Assembly (NCBI GenBank): GCA_022376925.1
Contig: JAIOJX010000028.1
Location: forward strand, 70,397,001 to 70,461,000
Direction of reading: 5' to 3'
DNA: 64,000 nucleotides
From: Tragulus kanchil
Taxonomy: Eukaryota; Chordata; Mammalia; Artiodactyla; Tragulidae
How positions within the stretch are numbered: the first letter of the stretch is position 1; the number at the start of each line of letters is the position of its first letter. The position numbers and the translations under genes are program-made. The notes beneath the pieces were generated by a model. That model made no database searches. It was not told the DNA's origin and was given only the letters and a program-made list of their open reading frames with translations. Positions 1 to 9,239 of the stretch are shown in pieces.

Positions 1-1089
1 AGTTAGAAGTTTTATAAATTAAAGTTGGATTCATAATATAAATGTTGGATTTAAAGTCATTGGGTAAATTTCATAGAATTGAAGTGACTTCCACAGAACC
101 AGCTTTAGCAAAGAATAGGAATCAGGTCAGCACCTAGGATCTAGACAGCAGGAATTAATCATCAGTCTCATTGGGCTGAATTGATTTCAGCTTTTCTCCC
201 TATAATTGTATTACTCAGCTAAAAATATCAGTTATGCAAGAGTGAGTCTGAATGTCCTAGATTGAGTTATGAGCCTCTCCGCATCAAAGAAAGAGTAGAA
301 CCTTCCCATGACTGGACACTATGGGGGACAATTGTTTAAAAATGCTTTCACTAAAACTAGTGGAATGGATAATGGGTGGCCAAAACCCAGCACATGTCTA
401 ATCACTGATAGTATAATGTAATCATCCAAATAATTTCTTTTAGAGTTTCAGCCCTTCCACTAAGAACTCAATTATGAAATGAATATGACTTTGTATAATT
501 AGAATCTATGGAGTCTCCCAGTTCAGCCTAGGGGAATTAGGCATCATTTTACTACTACCCTCAATAGAATATTACCAGTTTAGGAGATATATTATAATAG
601 AATCATGAAGCTGATCTCCCAAAGCATAGCATGTATTTGCTTTTGCTAAGTACAATTTGAAATATCCCTTGTTATGATAAAACTCTTATCCTGCAGTATA
701 GAAATAAGGAAACAGTATAGGTGGCTTGAACTAACCTGTCCTTTATAAGAAATTAGACTATGCTATGTCCAGACTTTCAGAAGACTGAAAATATTGTACA
801 ATATTCTGATCATTACTGTTTACCTGGTTAACATGAAAACACAAAATACGGTGCCCAATTCTGATCTGACTTCCATATACAACTATTGTGCTTTAAAAAA
901 AAAAAAAAAAAACAGTCCTTAAGCTATAGAAACAAAATTATGTGGCTCTAAATCTTATGTTTTAAAAATATTACAATTAAGGACATTTTAAGGGGCTTGG
1001 GTTTAAGATGGCCAGTATTTCATTGTAAAGTGATTACATTTCTGTAGGCCAGTTTCTCAGAAATAGCTGTCCAAATGCAGTATAAGTTC
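1..1089. other. Unique AT-rich non-coding DNA, no gene seen
   Basis: I see no exon, RNA gene or recognisable young repeat here. The only low-complexity element is an uninterrupted run of 18 A at 895-912. It could be the tail of a decayed retroelement, but no body is recognisable upstream of it. Confidence 0.7.
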
Positions 1090-1245
1090 TGAGTTTTTGA
1101 GTGATTACCCCTTTCCAGGCACCATTCTAAGTACTCCAGTGTATTCAATTGTGTAATCTTCACAACAGCCTATAAAGTTAATATCCTTTTCATCTCCATT
1201 CTATAGGTGAGGCAATTAGGACACAGACTAGGCTAAGTATATTGG
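1090..1245 (+). mobile_element. MIR: MIR SINE fragment
   Basis: The stretch follows the MIR core and 3' part in order: a 'ccaggcaccattctaagt' block, then 'cttcacaacagcctat', then a 'tctataggtgaggcaa' block and a degraded end. MIRs are ancient mammalian tRNA-derived SINEs. This copy is diverged and inactive, and the next Bov-tA abuts it on the right. Confidence 0.85.
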
Positions 1246-1252
1246 CACAGTG

Positions 1253-1482
1253 TTGGGCTTCCCAGGTGGCGCTAGTGGTAAAGAACCCACCTGCAGTTGC
1301 AGGAGACATAAGAGAGGCAGGTTCAATCCCTAGGTCACGAAGATCCCCTGGAGGAGGGTATGACAACCCGCTCTAGTGTTCTTGCCTGGTGAATCCCATA
1401 ATAGAAGAGCCTGCAGGCTACAGACTATAGTGTCACAAAGATTTGGTCCTAACTGAAGCAACTTAGCGTACATTCATGCACC
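1253..1482 (+). mobile_element. Bov-tA: Bov-tA SINE with target-site duplication
   Basis: This is a tRNA-headed ruminant SINE. The head 'gggcttcccaggtggcgcta' is followed by a B-box-like 'ggttcaatccc' and then the Bov-A monomer body ('ggaggagggtatgacaaccc', 'cttgcctggtgaatcccat'). A perfect 11-bp duplication, TTGGCACAGTG, flanks it at 1242-1252 and 1483-1493, which fixes both ends. Its right 140 bp recur at about 2441-2580 because duplicated block A begins inside it. Confidence 0.93.
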
Positions 1483-1507
1483 TTGGCACAGTGCTAAAAA
1501 GTAATAG

Positions 1508-2172
1508 AGTGTTATAGATTCAGTTGTGTCCCTCCCCTCCAAATTCCTATGTTTAAACCCTAATCCACAGTACCTGAGAATATGACCGTTTTGAGAAATG
1601 AGGTTGCTGCATATGTAATTGGCTAAGATGAGGTCCTACTGAAGGAATGAAATTGAACGTGTTAGTTGCTTGCTTCTGTCCAACTCTGTGTGGCCCCATG
1701 GACTGTGGAGCACCAGGCTTCTCTGTGCATGGAATTTTTCAGGCAAGAATTCTGGGGTGGGTAGCCATCCCTTTCCCCACAGGATCTTCCCAACCCAGGT
1801 ATTGAGCTCGGGTCTTCTACATTGTAGCCAGACTCTGTACTATCTGAGCCACCAGAGAGTAGGGTGGGCCCCTAATCCAACATGATTGATATCCTGACTA
1901 AAAGGGGGAAATTTTGAGATACACATGTGCACTGGAGAATGCTATGTAAGATGAAATCAGATATTGCAGTTACTCATTTACAAGCCAAGGAACCCCACAG
2001 ATTGCTGGCAAACTACCTTAAGCTAGGACAGAATCACGAAACAGATTCTCGCATATGTTTCTTAGAAGAAACCAACCCTGCTGACTGCTATATCTCTAGA
2101 TTTATAGCTCTAAAACCTCTTAAACAGCCACCCAGTTGTGTTTTTTTTATGACAGAACTAGGAAACTAACAT
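1508..2172 (+). mobile_element. MLT1-like: MaLR/MLT1-type LTR, interrupted by a SINE
   Basis: The sequence follows the familiar MaLR solo-LTR layout: 'gattcagttgtgtccc' near the start, 'ctaatccacagtacctgaga', then 'gtgggcccctaatccaac', 'gaagaaaccaaccctgctga', and a 'cacccagttgtg' to 'gaaactaacata' end. It is a non-coding, long-dead ERVL-MaLR long terminal repeat; no internal retroviral coding sequence is seen. An antisense Bov-tA splits it at about 1655-1860. The subfamily cannot be fixed by eye. A second copy at 2606-3272 arises from block duplication A, not from a second insertion. Confidence 0.82.
1655..1860 (-). mobile_element. Bov-tA: Bov-tA SINE (antisense) nested in the LTR
   Basis: Read on the plus strand it shows the reverse-complement Bov-tA signature: 'gtgttagttgcttgcttctg', 'ccatggactgtgg', 'aggcaagaattctgggg', 'ggatcttcccaacccagg', and 'gagccaccaga' at the tRNA-head end. 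It interrupts the MaLR LTR, so it is younger than that element. The duplicate lies at about 2753-2958. Confidence 0.9.
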
Positions 2173-2214
2173 ATAGGTTAAAGATTTGTATTTAGAGATT
2201 ATAGCTCTGAACCT

Positions 2215-2415
2215 TTCATTCTTTTTTTTGTTTTAGCACCAAAAACATTTGGTATTGGGGTATAGCCATTTACCAGTTTTGTGATAGTTTCAGGTGAACA
2301 GTGAAGGGGCTTGGTCATATATATACAAGTATCCATTCTCCCCCAAACCACCCTTTCATCCAGGCTAGTACATAACATTGAGCAGAGTTCCATGTGCTAT
2401 ACCTTACATTTTTAA
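2215..2415 (-). mobile_element. L1: L1 3' UTR fragment (antisense)
   Basis: The order 'ggtattggggtatagcca', 'gatagtttcaggtgaacag', 'catccaggctagtacataac', 'gagcagagttccatgtgcta' matches the reverse complement of artiodactyl L1 3' UTRs. It is short, 5'-truncated and without coding sequence. Confidence 0.8.
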
Positions 2416-2605
2416 CCAACACATGGTATTATTCCCTACAGATCCCTGGAGGAGGGTATGACAACCCGCTCTAGTGTTCTTGCCTGGTGAATCCCATAAT
2501 AGAAGAGCCTGCAGGCTACAGACTATAGTGTCACAAAGATTTGGTCCTAACTGAAGCAACTTAGCGTACATTCATGCACCTTGGCACAGTGCTAAAAAGT
2601 AATAG

Positions 2606-3272
2606 AGTGTTATAGATTCAGTTGTGTCCCTCCCCTCCAAATTCCTATGTTTAAACCCTAATCCACAGTACCTGAGAATATGACCGTTTTGAGAAATGAG
2701 GTTGCTGCATATGTAATTGGCTAAGATGAGGTCCTACTGAAGGAATGAAATTGAACGTGTTAGTTGCTTGCTTCTGTCCAACTCTGTGTGGCCCCATGGA
2801 CTGTGGAGCACCAGGCTTCTCTGTCCATGGAATTTTTCAGGCAAGAATTCTGGGGTGGGTAGCCATCCCTTTCCCCACAGGATCTTCCCAACCCAGGTAT
2901 TGAGCTCGGGTCTTCTACATTGTAGCCAGACTCTGTACTATCTGAGCCACCAGAGAGTAGGGTGGGCCCCTAATCCAACATGATTGATATCCTGACTAAA
3001 AGGGGGAAATTTTGAGATACACATGTGCACTGGAGAATGCTATGTAAGATGAAATCAGATATTGCAGTTACTCATTTACAAGCCAAGGAACCCCACAGAT
3101 TGCTGGCAAACTACCTTAAGCTAGGACAGAATCACGAAACAGATTCTCGCATATGTTTCTTAGAAGAAACCAACCCTGCTGACTGCTATATCTCTAGATT
3201 TATAGCTCTAAAACCTCTTAAACAGCCACCCAGTTGTGTTTTTTTTTATGACAGAACTAGGAAACTAACATA
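2606..3272 (+). mobile_element. MLT1-like: Second copy of the MaLR LTR with nested Bov-tA
   Basis: It is base-for-base the same LTR-plus-SINE nest as at 1508-2172, shifted by 1098 bp. The nested Bov-tA sits at about 2753-2958. Because the nesting point is identical, this is a copy of a block and not an independent insertion. Confidence 0.85.
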
Positions 3273-3311
3273 TAGGTTAAAGATTTGTATTTAGAGATTA
3301 TAGCTCTGAAC

Positions 3312-3515
3312 CTTTCATTCTTTTTTTGTTTTAGCACCAAAAACATTTGGTATTGGGGTATAGCCATTTACCAGTTTTGTGATAGTTTCAGGTGAACAGT
3401 GAAGGGGCTTGGTCATATATATACAAGTATCCATTCTCCCCCAAACCACCCTTTCATCCAGGCTAGTACATAACATTGAGCAGAGTTCCATGTGCTATAC
3501 CTTACATTTTTAACC
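3312..3515 (-). mobile_element. L1: Second copy of the L1 3' UTR fragment
   Basis: This is the duplicate of 2215-2415 through block A. It has one T fewer in the T run near 3321. Confidence 0.8.
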
Positions 3516-3604
3516 AACACATGGTATTATTTCCCTACAGATATGATTATTTAATAAATGCAGTATCTTTTTAAAAAAAGTCTTTATAGAATCTGTTTCA
3601 GTGA

Positions 3605-3735
3605 TGCTTCTGTTTTATGTTTTGTTTATTGGCTGCAAGGCATGTGGAATCTTATCTCCCCAACCAGGGATTGAACCCACGCCCCCTGCATTGGAAGGCT
3701 GTCTTAAACACTGGACCACCAGAGGAGTCTTGCAT
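3605..3735 (-). mobile_element. Old CHR-type tRNA-Glu SINE (antisense, short)
   Basis: The plus strand carries an antisense tRNA-derived head: 'accagggattgaacccacg', 'ccctgcattggaaggc' and 'actggaccaccaga'. Only the head and a short piece, 'ggctgcaaggcatgtgga', remain. It looks like the short SINE2/CHR form known from cattle and not the long-bodied type seen elsewhere in this window. Confidence 0.75.
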
Positions 3736-4525
3736 TATCTTTTAAGATGTGAAAGAGATCTAGACTAGGAAAGCCAATCCAGAAAAAGAGAGCTAGTAGC
3801 ACTTTTTTGGAGCCTCACATGTCTCTATGTAAGGATACTGAGAAAGGTACTTACAGTATTATTTCAAAACTGACAGTAACAAAATAGAAATATAATAACC
3901 ATAACTAAATATGTTTTCCAAAAAATCATGATCTGAGAATTTAACCAAAATTTATAAATTTGTGTAGATTAAGTTTATTTGAATATCGGAAAGTTTCACC
4001 TTTAATAAATCTCTAGAGAAAGATGGAAAATCTTAAGGACCGTCTCTGCTGCATCTGTTTGATGGCAGTTACCATGTGTGTTTCAGTTCATGTGCAGCAT
4101 GATTTTTACAACCCAGGCCTTGACTACTAGTGAACTCAACAACAACAACAACAAAATGTAGAAAAAATGGATTTCTACTACACAAAGACCATAATGGAAA
4201 ATCTTCATGGTCTTTTGCCCATAGCTTTTTCTAATTAAAACAAACAGCTGTGGAATTAAGGAATAGTCATGCATAAACTAGCTGTTTTCTATTCAGAAAG
4301 AAATGTAGTGTGAAGCAAAAGGATAAAGGAGAGTGAGAAGGAAGTAGGAAATACTTAAAAGGTATATTGATATTTCAGCCCTAAAATATTAGAGACAATA
4401 ATGCATAGCTTGGGATGCCAGAGTTGCTCTAAATTGGGAAGAATTAGAGAGATAAAATCCTAGAAACCCTGAATTTTCTCCTTCCAGCTCTACTAAGAGA
4501 TTAAAGATATATTAATGAGAGCTTT
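3736..4525. other. Unique non-coding DNA with a short (AAC)n tract
   Basis: No gene is seen. A trinucleotide tract of AAC/CAA units occupies about 4135-4154. The open frame read through it on the minus strand is low-complexity and not convincing. Confidence 0.6.
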
Positions 4526-4540
4526 CTGCTTGGATTTCTT

Positions 4541-4870
4541 TTTTTTTTTTTTAAAGATTTATTTATTTATTTATATTGGTGGGGGTGGGGTGGGAAGGGA
4601 GTTGAGCAGGCAGGCCGCTTCTATTGGTCCTTCGTTTGTCCATTTTCATCCATCTTTGTTCTTTGACCTGTGTGGGCCTCCCATCGCGGTGGCGTCTGTT
4701 GTTGCAGAGCGCCGGCTCTGGGCGCATGCGCTCCAGAGCTCCGCCTTGGTAATTGGACACATCAGTCCAGCCGATCCACGGCACGTGGGATCTTCCCGGG
4801 CCAGGGCTCGAACCGGCGCCCCTTGCACTGCAAGGCAGTGTCCTTACCCACTGGACCACCAGGGAAGCCC
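4541..4870 (-). mobile_element. Long-bodied CHR-type SINE, young, 15-bp TSD
   Basis: This is an antisense tRNA-Glu-derived SINE. The head at the right end reads 'ggaccaccagggaagcccc' and 'gctcgaaccggcgcccctt'. The body contains 'ggcacgtgggatcttccc', 'attggacacatcagtccagc', 'gcgcatgcgctccagagct' and 'catccatctttgttctttg', and it ends in a T-rich 'atttatttatttat' tail at the left. A perfect 15-bp target duplication, CTGCTTGGATTTCTT, lies at 4526-4540 and 4871-4885. The intact CpG sites and perfect duplication suggest recent insertion. Long frames on both strands here are only the SINE body being open. Confidence 0.93.
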
Positions 4871-4967
4871 CTGCTTGGATTTCTTAGATGGAGGAAATGG
4901 TGATCTATAAAGGAGGAATATCTTCCTGTTAAAGTTTGGTAGGATATTTGATTTGTATCTTGTTATG

Positions 4968-5355
4968 GTGGTTGTTCTGTTGCTAAGTTATGCCTGACTC
5001 TTTGTGACCCCATGTACTGCAGCATGCCAGGCTTCCCTGCCCTTCACAGTCTCTTGAAGTTTGCTCAGACTCATGTCCATTGATTCAGTGATGCCATCCA
5101 AACATCTCATCCTCTGTCTCATCTTTCTCCTCTTGCCCTTAATGTTTCCCAGCATCAGGGTCTTTTCCAGGGAATCTGTTCTTCATGTCAGGTGGCCAGA
5201 GTTTTGGAGCTTCAGCTTCAGCACCAGTCCTTACAAATAGTCAGGGTTGATTTCCTTTAGAAATGACTGTTTTGATCTTGCTGTCCAAGGAATTCTCAAG
5301 AGTCTTCTCCAGCACCATAATTTGAAAGCATCAATTCTTTGTCGTTCATTATATT
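4968..5355 (-). mobile_element. BovB: BovB LINE 3' end (antisense)
   Basis: The reverse-complement BovB 3' end is recognisable: 'gttgctaagttatgcctg', 'gaccccatgtactgcagc', 'tgccatccaaacatctcatc', 'cccagcatcagggtctttt', 'gcttcagcttcagcacc', 'tctccagcaccataatttga'. It is heavily 5'-truncated, with no reverse transcriptase part. The left part is repeated at about 6111-6450 by block B, with about 33 bp missing from the second copy. Confidence 0.9.
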
Positions 5356-5599
5356 TCTTTAATTTTTACTCCGTTCAGATTGCATAATCAAATACGTCTG
5401 AGACTGATTCCTAGTCCTATGGTTTATTAAGAAAGAATTTCTTTAAAAAAGAGTCCTATGTTAACCTTGCTTTAATTATCTGTATAATAGCAAAAATAAC
5501 ACCTACTCAGCTTTATTTTGAGAATTTATAAATGGAATCTACCTATCTGTGCCTGACTGCAAAGCCACAGTCACAGTACTACAGTAACTAACATTAATC

Positions 5600-5800
5600 T
5601 AATGACTACATTGTTTTAAGGACTTTTATACATTTCTTTATTCATTTGAACTGGGAAGTTGTCATATTATTTCAGCTTAATTCCATATTATTGATAACTG
5701 AATTCAATAACTACTTCATATAATGTTTGTGGAATTTGCTCAAGGTCATAAGCTAGTAAGTATGTATACATTTTGGAAGCAGACCTAAATCACTGTCTTT
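5600..5800 (+). mobile_element. MIR: MIR-like fragment
   Basis: The best-preserved part is the 3' end: 'tttgctcaaggtcataagct', 'agtaagt' and 'aagcagacctaaatc', as in the end of MIR. The left part is strongly diverged, so the boundary is approximate. Copies at about 6697-6897 come from block B. Confidence 0.6.
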
Positions 5801-6110
5801 GAAAATTAACTATATTACTGGTAGCTCTTTTTCAGGGATACAAATATGAGTAAACTTAGTTCTTTATGAATCTATAGTCTAATAGGAAAAGAAGGTCAGA
5901 TGAGTGGAGTTATTGTTGTGGGTATGGTGTTGTAAGTATGCACAGGTTACCAGTGGCTTTGAAGGAGGAAGATGTGGTTACCCTTATTTGTAGGTGTCAA
6001 GAAACACTCTATATAGGAAGAGAAGCTTGAGCTTCTAAAATATGTTACTATTCCTAAGGTGACTCATGGTTACAAATTGTTCCAGGGTGTAACAAGTGCA
6101 AAAGCTTGTT

Positions 6111-6450
6111 CTAAGTTATGCCTGACTCTTTGTGACCCCATGTACTGCAGCATGCCAGGCTTCCTGCCCTTCACAGTCTCTTGAAGTTTGCCATCCAAAC
6201 ACCCTCATCCTCTGTCTCATCTTTCTCCTCTTGCCCTTAATGTTTCCCAGCATCAGGGTCTTTTCCAGGGAATCTGTTCTTCATGTCAGGTGGCCAGAGT
6301 TTTGGAGCTTCAGCTTCAGCACCAGTCCTTACAAATAGTCAGGGTTGATTTCCTTTAGAAATGACTGTTTTGATCTTGCTGTCCAAGGAATTCTCAAGAG
6401 TCTTCTCCAGCACCATAATTTGAAAGCATCAATTCTTTGTCGTTCATTAT
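6111..6450 (-). mobile_element. BovB: Second copy of the BovB 3' end, internally deleted
   Basis: This is the same element as 4968-5355, carried by block B. Relative to the first copy, the stretch between 'gaagtttgc' and 'catccaaacacc' is missing. The deletion lies only about 80 bp from the block junction. Confidence 0.88.
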
Positions 6451-7374
6451 ATTTCTTTAATTTTTACTCCGTTCAGATTGCATAATCAAATACGTCTGAG
6501 ACTGATTCCTAGTCCTATGGTTTATTAAGAAAGAATTTCTTTAAAAATGAGTCCTATGTTAACCTTGCTTTAATTATCTGTATAATAGCAAAAATAACAC
6601 CTACTCAGCTTTATTTTGAGAATTTATAAATGGAATCTACCTATCTGTGCCTGACTGCAAAGCCACAGTCACAGTACTACAGTAACTAACATTAATCTAA
6701 TGACTACATTGTTTTAAGGACTTTTATACATTTCTTTATTCATTTGAACTGGGAAGTTGTCATATTATTTCAGCTTAATTCCATATTATTGATAACTGAA
6801 TTCAATAACTACTTCATATAATGTTTGTGGAATTTGCTCAAGGTCATAAGCTAGTAAGTATGTATACATTTTGGAAGCAGACCTAAATCACTGTCTTTGA
6901 AAATTAACTATATTACTGGTAGCTCTTTTTCAGGGATACAAATATGAGTAAACTTAGTTCTTTATGAATCTATAGTCTAATAGGAAAAGAAGGTCAGATG
7001 AGTGGAGTTATTGTTGTGGGTATGGTGTTGTAAGTATGCACAGGTTACCAGTGGCTTTGAAGGAGGAAGATGTGGTTACCCTTATTTGTAGGTGTCAAGA
7101 AACACTCTATATAGGAAGAGAAGCTTGAGCTTCTAAAATATGTTACTATTCCTAAGGTGACTCATGGTTACAAATTGTTCCAGGGTGTAACAAGTGCAAA
7201 AGCTTGTGCCCTTGAACACATACAGTAGTGTTATTTAGGATGATGGTAAATAGTTATGGAAAGATAGAAACTATAAGGATGAAAGAGGCAGGAATGAAGG
7301 GTGAAAAGCAGGGATCAGGACATGAAGAGCTTTGATCAAGCTGTGTTAAGTAGTTTGTACTTTGTCATTAAAGG

Positions 7375-7460
7375 TCAGAAGTTCTTAACTCTGTCTGTAC
7401 ATCAAAATCTTACTGGGGACTTTTTATAAAAATATCTATATACTTGGATCCAACCCAGAT
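7375..7460. mobile_element. MER5A-like: MER5A-like hAT fragment
   Basis: The run 'agttcttaactctgtctg', 'acatcaaaatcttactgggg', 'actttttataaaaat', 'ggatccaaccc' resembles the MER5A/Charlie end: a 'ttctcaaactt...gcatcagaatcacctgg' type layout with 'ttaaaa' and 'gccccaccc'. It is old and non-autonomous. The duplicate lies at about 8399-8484. Confidence 0.6.
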
Positions 7461-7677
7461 GTACTTTATAAATGCATTTTTGTGATGAATTTTGACTGTC
7501 TTTCTTCCTGCTCTTGTTAACACTCTATTAAACATATAGTAGATCCTCAATAAATATTGGTTAATTGATCTTAGTAGTTAGGTTTTGTTAGCTGATTCAG
7601 CAATTTCAGAATTATTTTTATTTTGGTGAGTGATTTGGAGGAAATTATTTTCATTATTGAGAGGTTACATTTTTATA

Positions 7678-7865
7678 GTGAAAGTGAGACTTGCTCAGTT
7701 GTGTCTGACTTTTTGCAACCCATGGACGAGCTGTGGAATTGTCCAGGCATGAATACTGGAGTGGGTAGTCTTTCCTTCTCCAGGGATCTTCCCAACCTAG
7801 GGATTGAACCCAGGTCTCCCATGTTTCAGGCCAATTCTTTACCATCTGAACCACCAGGCAAGCCC
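7678..7865 (-). mobile_element. Bov-tA: Bov-tA SINE (antisense) with 12-bp TSD
   Basis: Antisense Bov-tA signatures run in order: 'ctcagttgtgtctgac', 'ggaattgtccaggcatgaat', 'ggatcttcccaacctaggga', 'ctgaaccaccaggcaagccc'. A perfect TACATTTTTATA duplication flanks it at 7666-7677 and 7866-7877. Confidence 0.92.
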
Positions 7866-8701
7866 TACATTTTTATAAGGATATTCTGTTAATAGAATTT
7901 AAAAATATATGAAGGTAATGATGACCTAGAATGTCAATATTAACTATATTACTGGTACCGGGAAAATATGAGTAAACTTAGTTCTTTATGAATCTATAGT
8001 CTAATAGGAAAAGAAGGTCAGATGAGTGGAGTTATTGTTGTGGGTATGGTGTTGTAAGTATGCACAGGTTACCAGTGGCTTTGAAGGAGGAAGATGTGGT
8101 TACCCTTATTTGTAGGTGTCAAGAAACACTCTATATAGGAAGAGAAGCTTGAGCTTCTAAAATATGTTACTATTCCTAAGGTGACTCATGGTTACAAATT
8201 GTTCCAGGGTGTAACAAGTGCAAAAGCTTGTGCCCTTGAACACATACAGTAGTGTTATTTAGGATGATGGTAAATAGTTATGGAAAGATAGAAACTATAA
8301 GGATGAAAGAGGCAGGAATGAAGGGTGAAAAGCAGGGATCAGGACATGAAGAGCTTTGATCAAGCTGTGTTAAGTAGTTTGTACTTTGTCATTAAAGGTC
8401 AGAAGTTCTTAACTCTATCTGTACATCAAAATCTTACTGGGGACTTTTTATAAAAATATCTATATGCTTGGATCCAACCCAGATGTACTTTATAAATGCA
8501 TTTTTGTGATGAATTTTGACTGTCTTTCTTCCTGCTCTTGTTAACACTCTATTAAACATATAGTAGATCCTCAATAAATATTGGTTAATTGATCTTAGTA
8601 GTTAGGTTTTGTTAGCTGATTCAGCAATTTCAGAATTATTTTTATTTTGGTGAGTGATTTGGAGGAAATTATTTTCATTATTGAGAGGTTACATTTTTAT
8701 A

Positions 8702-8889
8702 GTGAAAGTGAGACTTACTCAGTTGTGTCTGACTTTTTGCAACCCATGGACGAGCTGTGGAATTGTCCAGGCATGAATACTGGAGTGGGTAGTCTTTCCT
8801 TCTCCAGGGATCTTCCCAACCTAGGGATTGAACCCAGGTCTCCCATGTTTCAGGCCAATTCTTTACCATCTGAACCACCAGGCAAGCCC
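8702..8889 (-). mobile_element. Bov-tA: Second copy of the 7678-7865 Bov-tA
   Basis: This is the block C copy of the same insertion at offset 1024, including the same target duplication. It differs by one base (g to a) near 8718. Confidence 0.92.
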
Positions 8890-8966
8890 TACATTTTTAT
8901 AAGGATATTCTGTTAATAGAATTTAAAAATATATGAAGGTAATGATGACCTAGAATGTCAATATTA

Positions 8967-9239
8967 TATCCTTATACATCTATTACTGATTTAATGATAA
9001 ATAGCCAAAGGGTGCATTTTTTGGTAAGCAGGAAAATGCATGTTCTTCTCCTACTTGAACTGTGTTAGTACTAATGTAATGCACACTAACTGCCTTTTTT
9101 CCATAATTTTGAAACTGACAGTCTAGTTATTTCCCTATTTCAACTGTTAATGTAGAATGACTCTATTACATGTGGATTTTGTGTGTAAGTGTGTGTGTAT
9201 GATAATGCTACATCCAGATTAAAGTTTTTCATTAGTGCT
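8967..9239. other. Unique non-coding DNA
   Basis: No gene or repeat family is recognised. A short GT-rich tract lies at about 9181-9200. Confidence 0.5.

Larger units (their letters stand above)
1343..3540 (+). repeat. Tandem duplication A (about 1098 bp x 2)
   Basis: Bases about 1343-2440 are repeated directly as 2441-3540, with an offset of 1098 bp. The block contains the right half of a Bov-tA, a whole MaLR-type LTR with its nested Bov-tA, and an L1 3' end. The junction joins 'ccctacag' to 'atccctggagg' across a shared 'agat'. The copies differ by single bases in T and C runs and by one substitution at 1727 versus 2825 (g/c). One-base losses lie next to the junction on both sides. Confidence 0.97.
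4983..7207 (+). repeat. Tandem duplication B (about 1.1 kb x 2)
   Basis: Bases 4983-6109 recur as 6111-7207. The offset is 1128 bp at the left edge and about 1096 bp after a deletion of roughly 33 bp in the second copy, inside the BovB end at about 6190. Copy 1 stops in 'aaagcttgt' and runs straight into 'ctaagttatgcc' of copy 2. The block includes the BovB end, a MIR and unique DNA. Confidence 0.96.
6904..8966 (+). repeat. Tandem duplication C (about 1024 bp x 2)
   Basis: Bases about 6904-7941 recur at about 7942-8966 with an offset of 1024 bp. At the start of copy 2 the copy-1 sequence 'agctctttttcagggatac' is replaced by 'accgggaa'. Three substitutions separate the copies further in (7400 g/a at 8424; near 7441 a/g; near 7695 g/a). 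Because blocks B and C overlap, the stretch around 5830-6109 is present three times, at 5830-6109, 6927-7207 and 7965-8230. Confidence 0.96.

Noticed and set aside
4515..4910. Overlapping long frames on both strands, also at 14538-14872, 32097-32453, 38527-38868 and 53188-53541
   Set aside because: They are the GC-rich body of the CHR-type SINE being open in several frames. The repeated peptides reflect the repeat and not a protein family.
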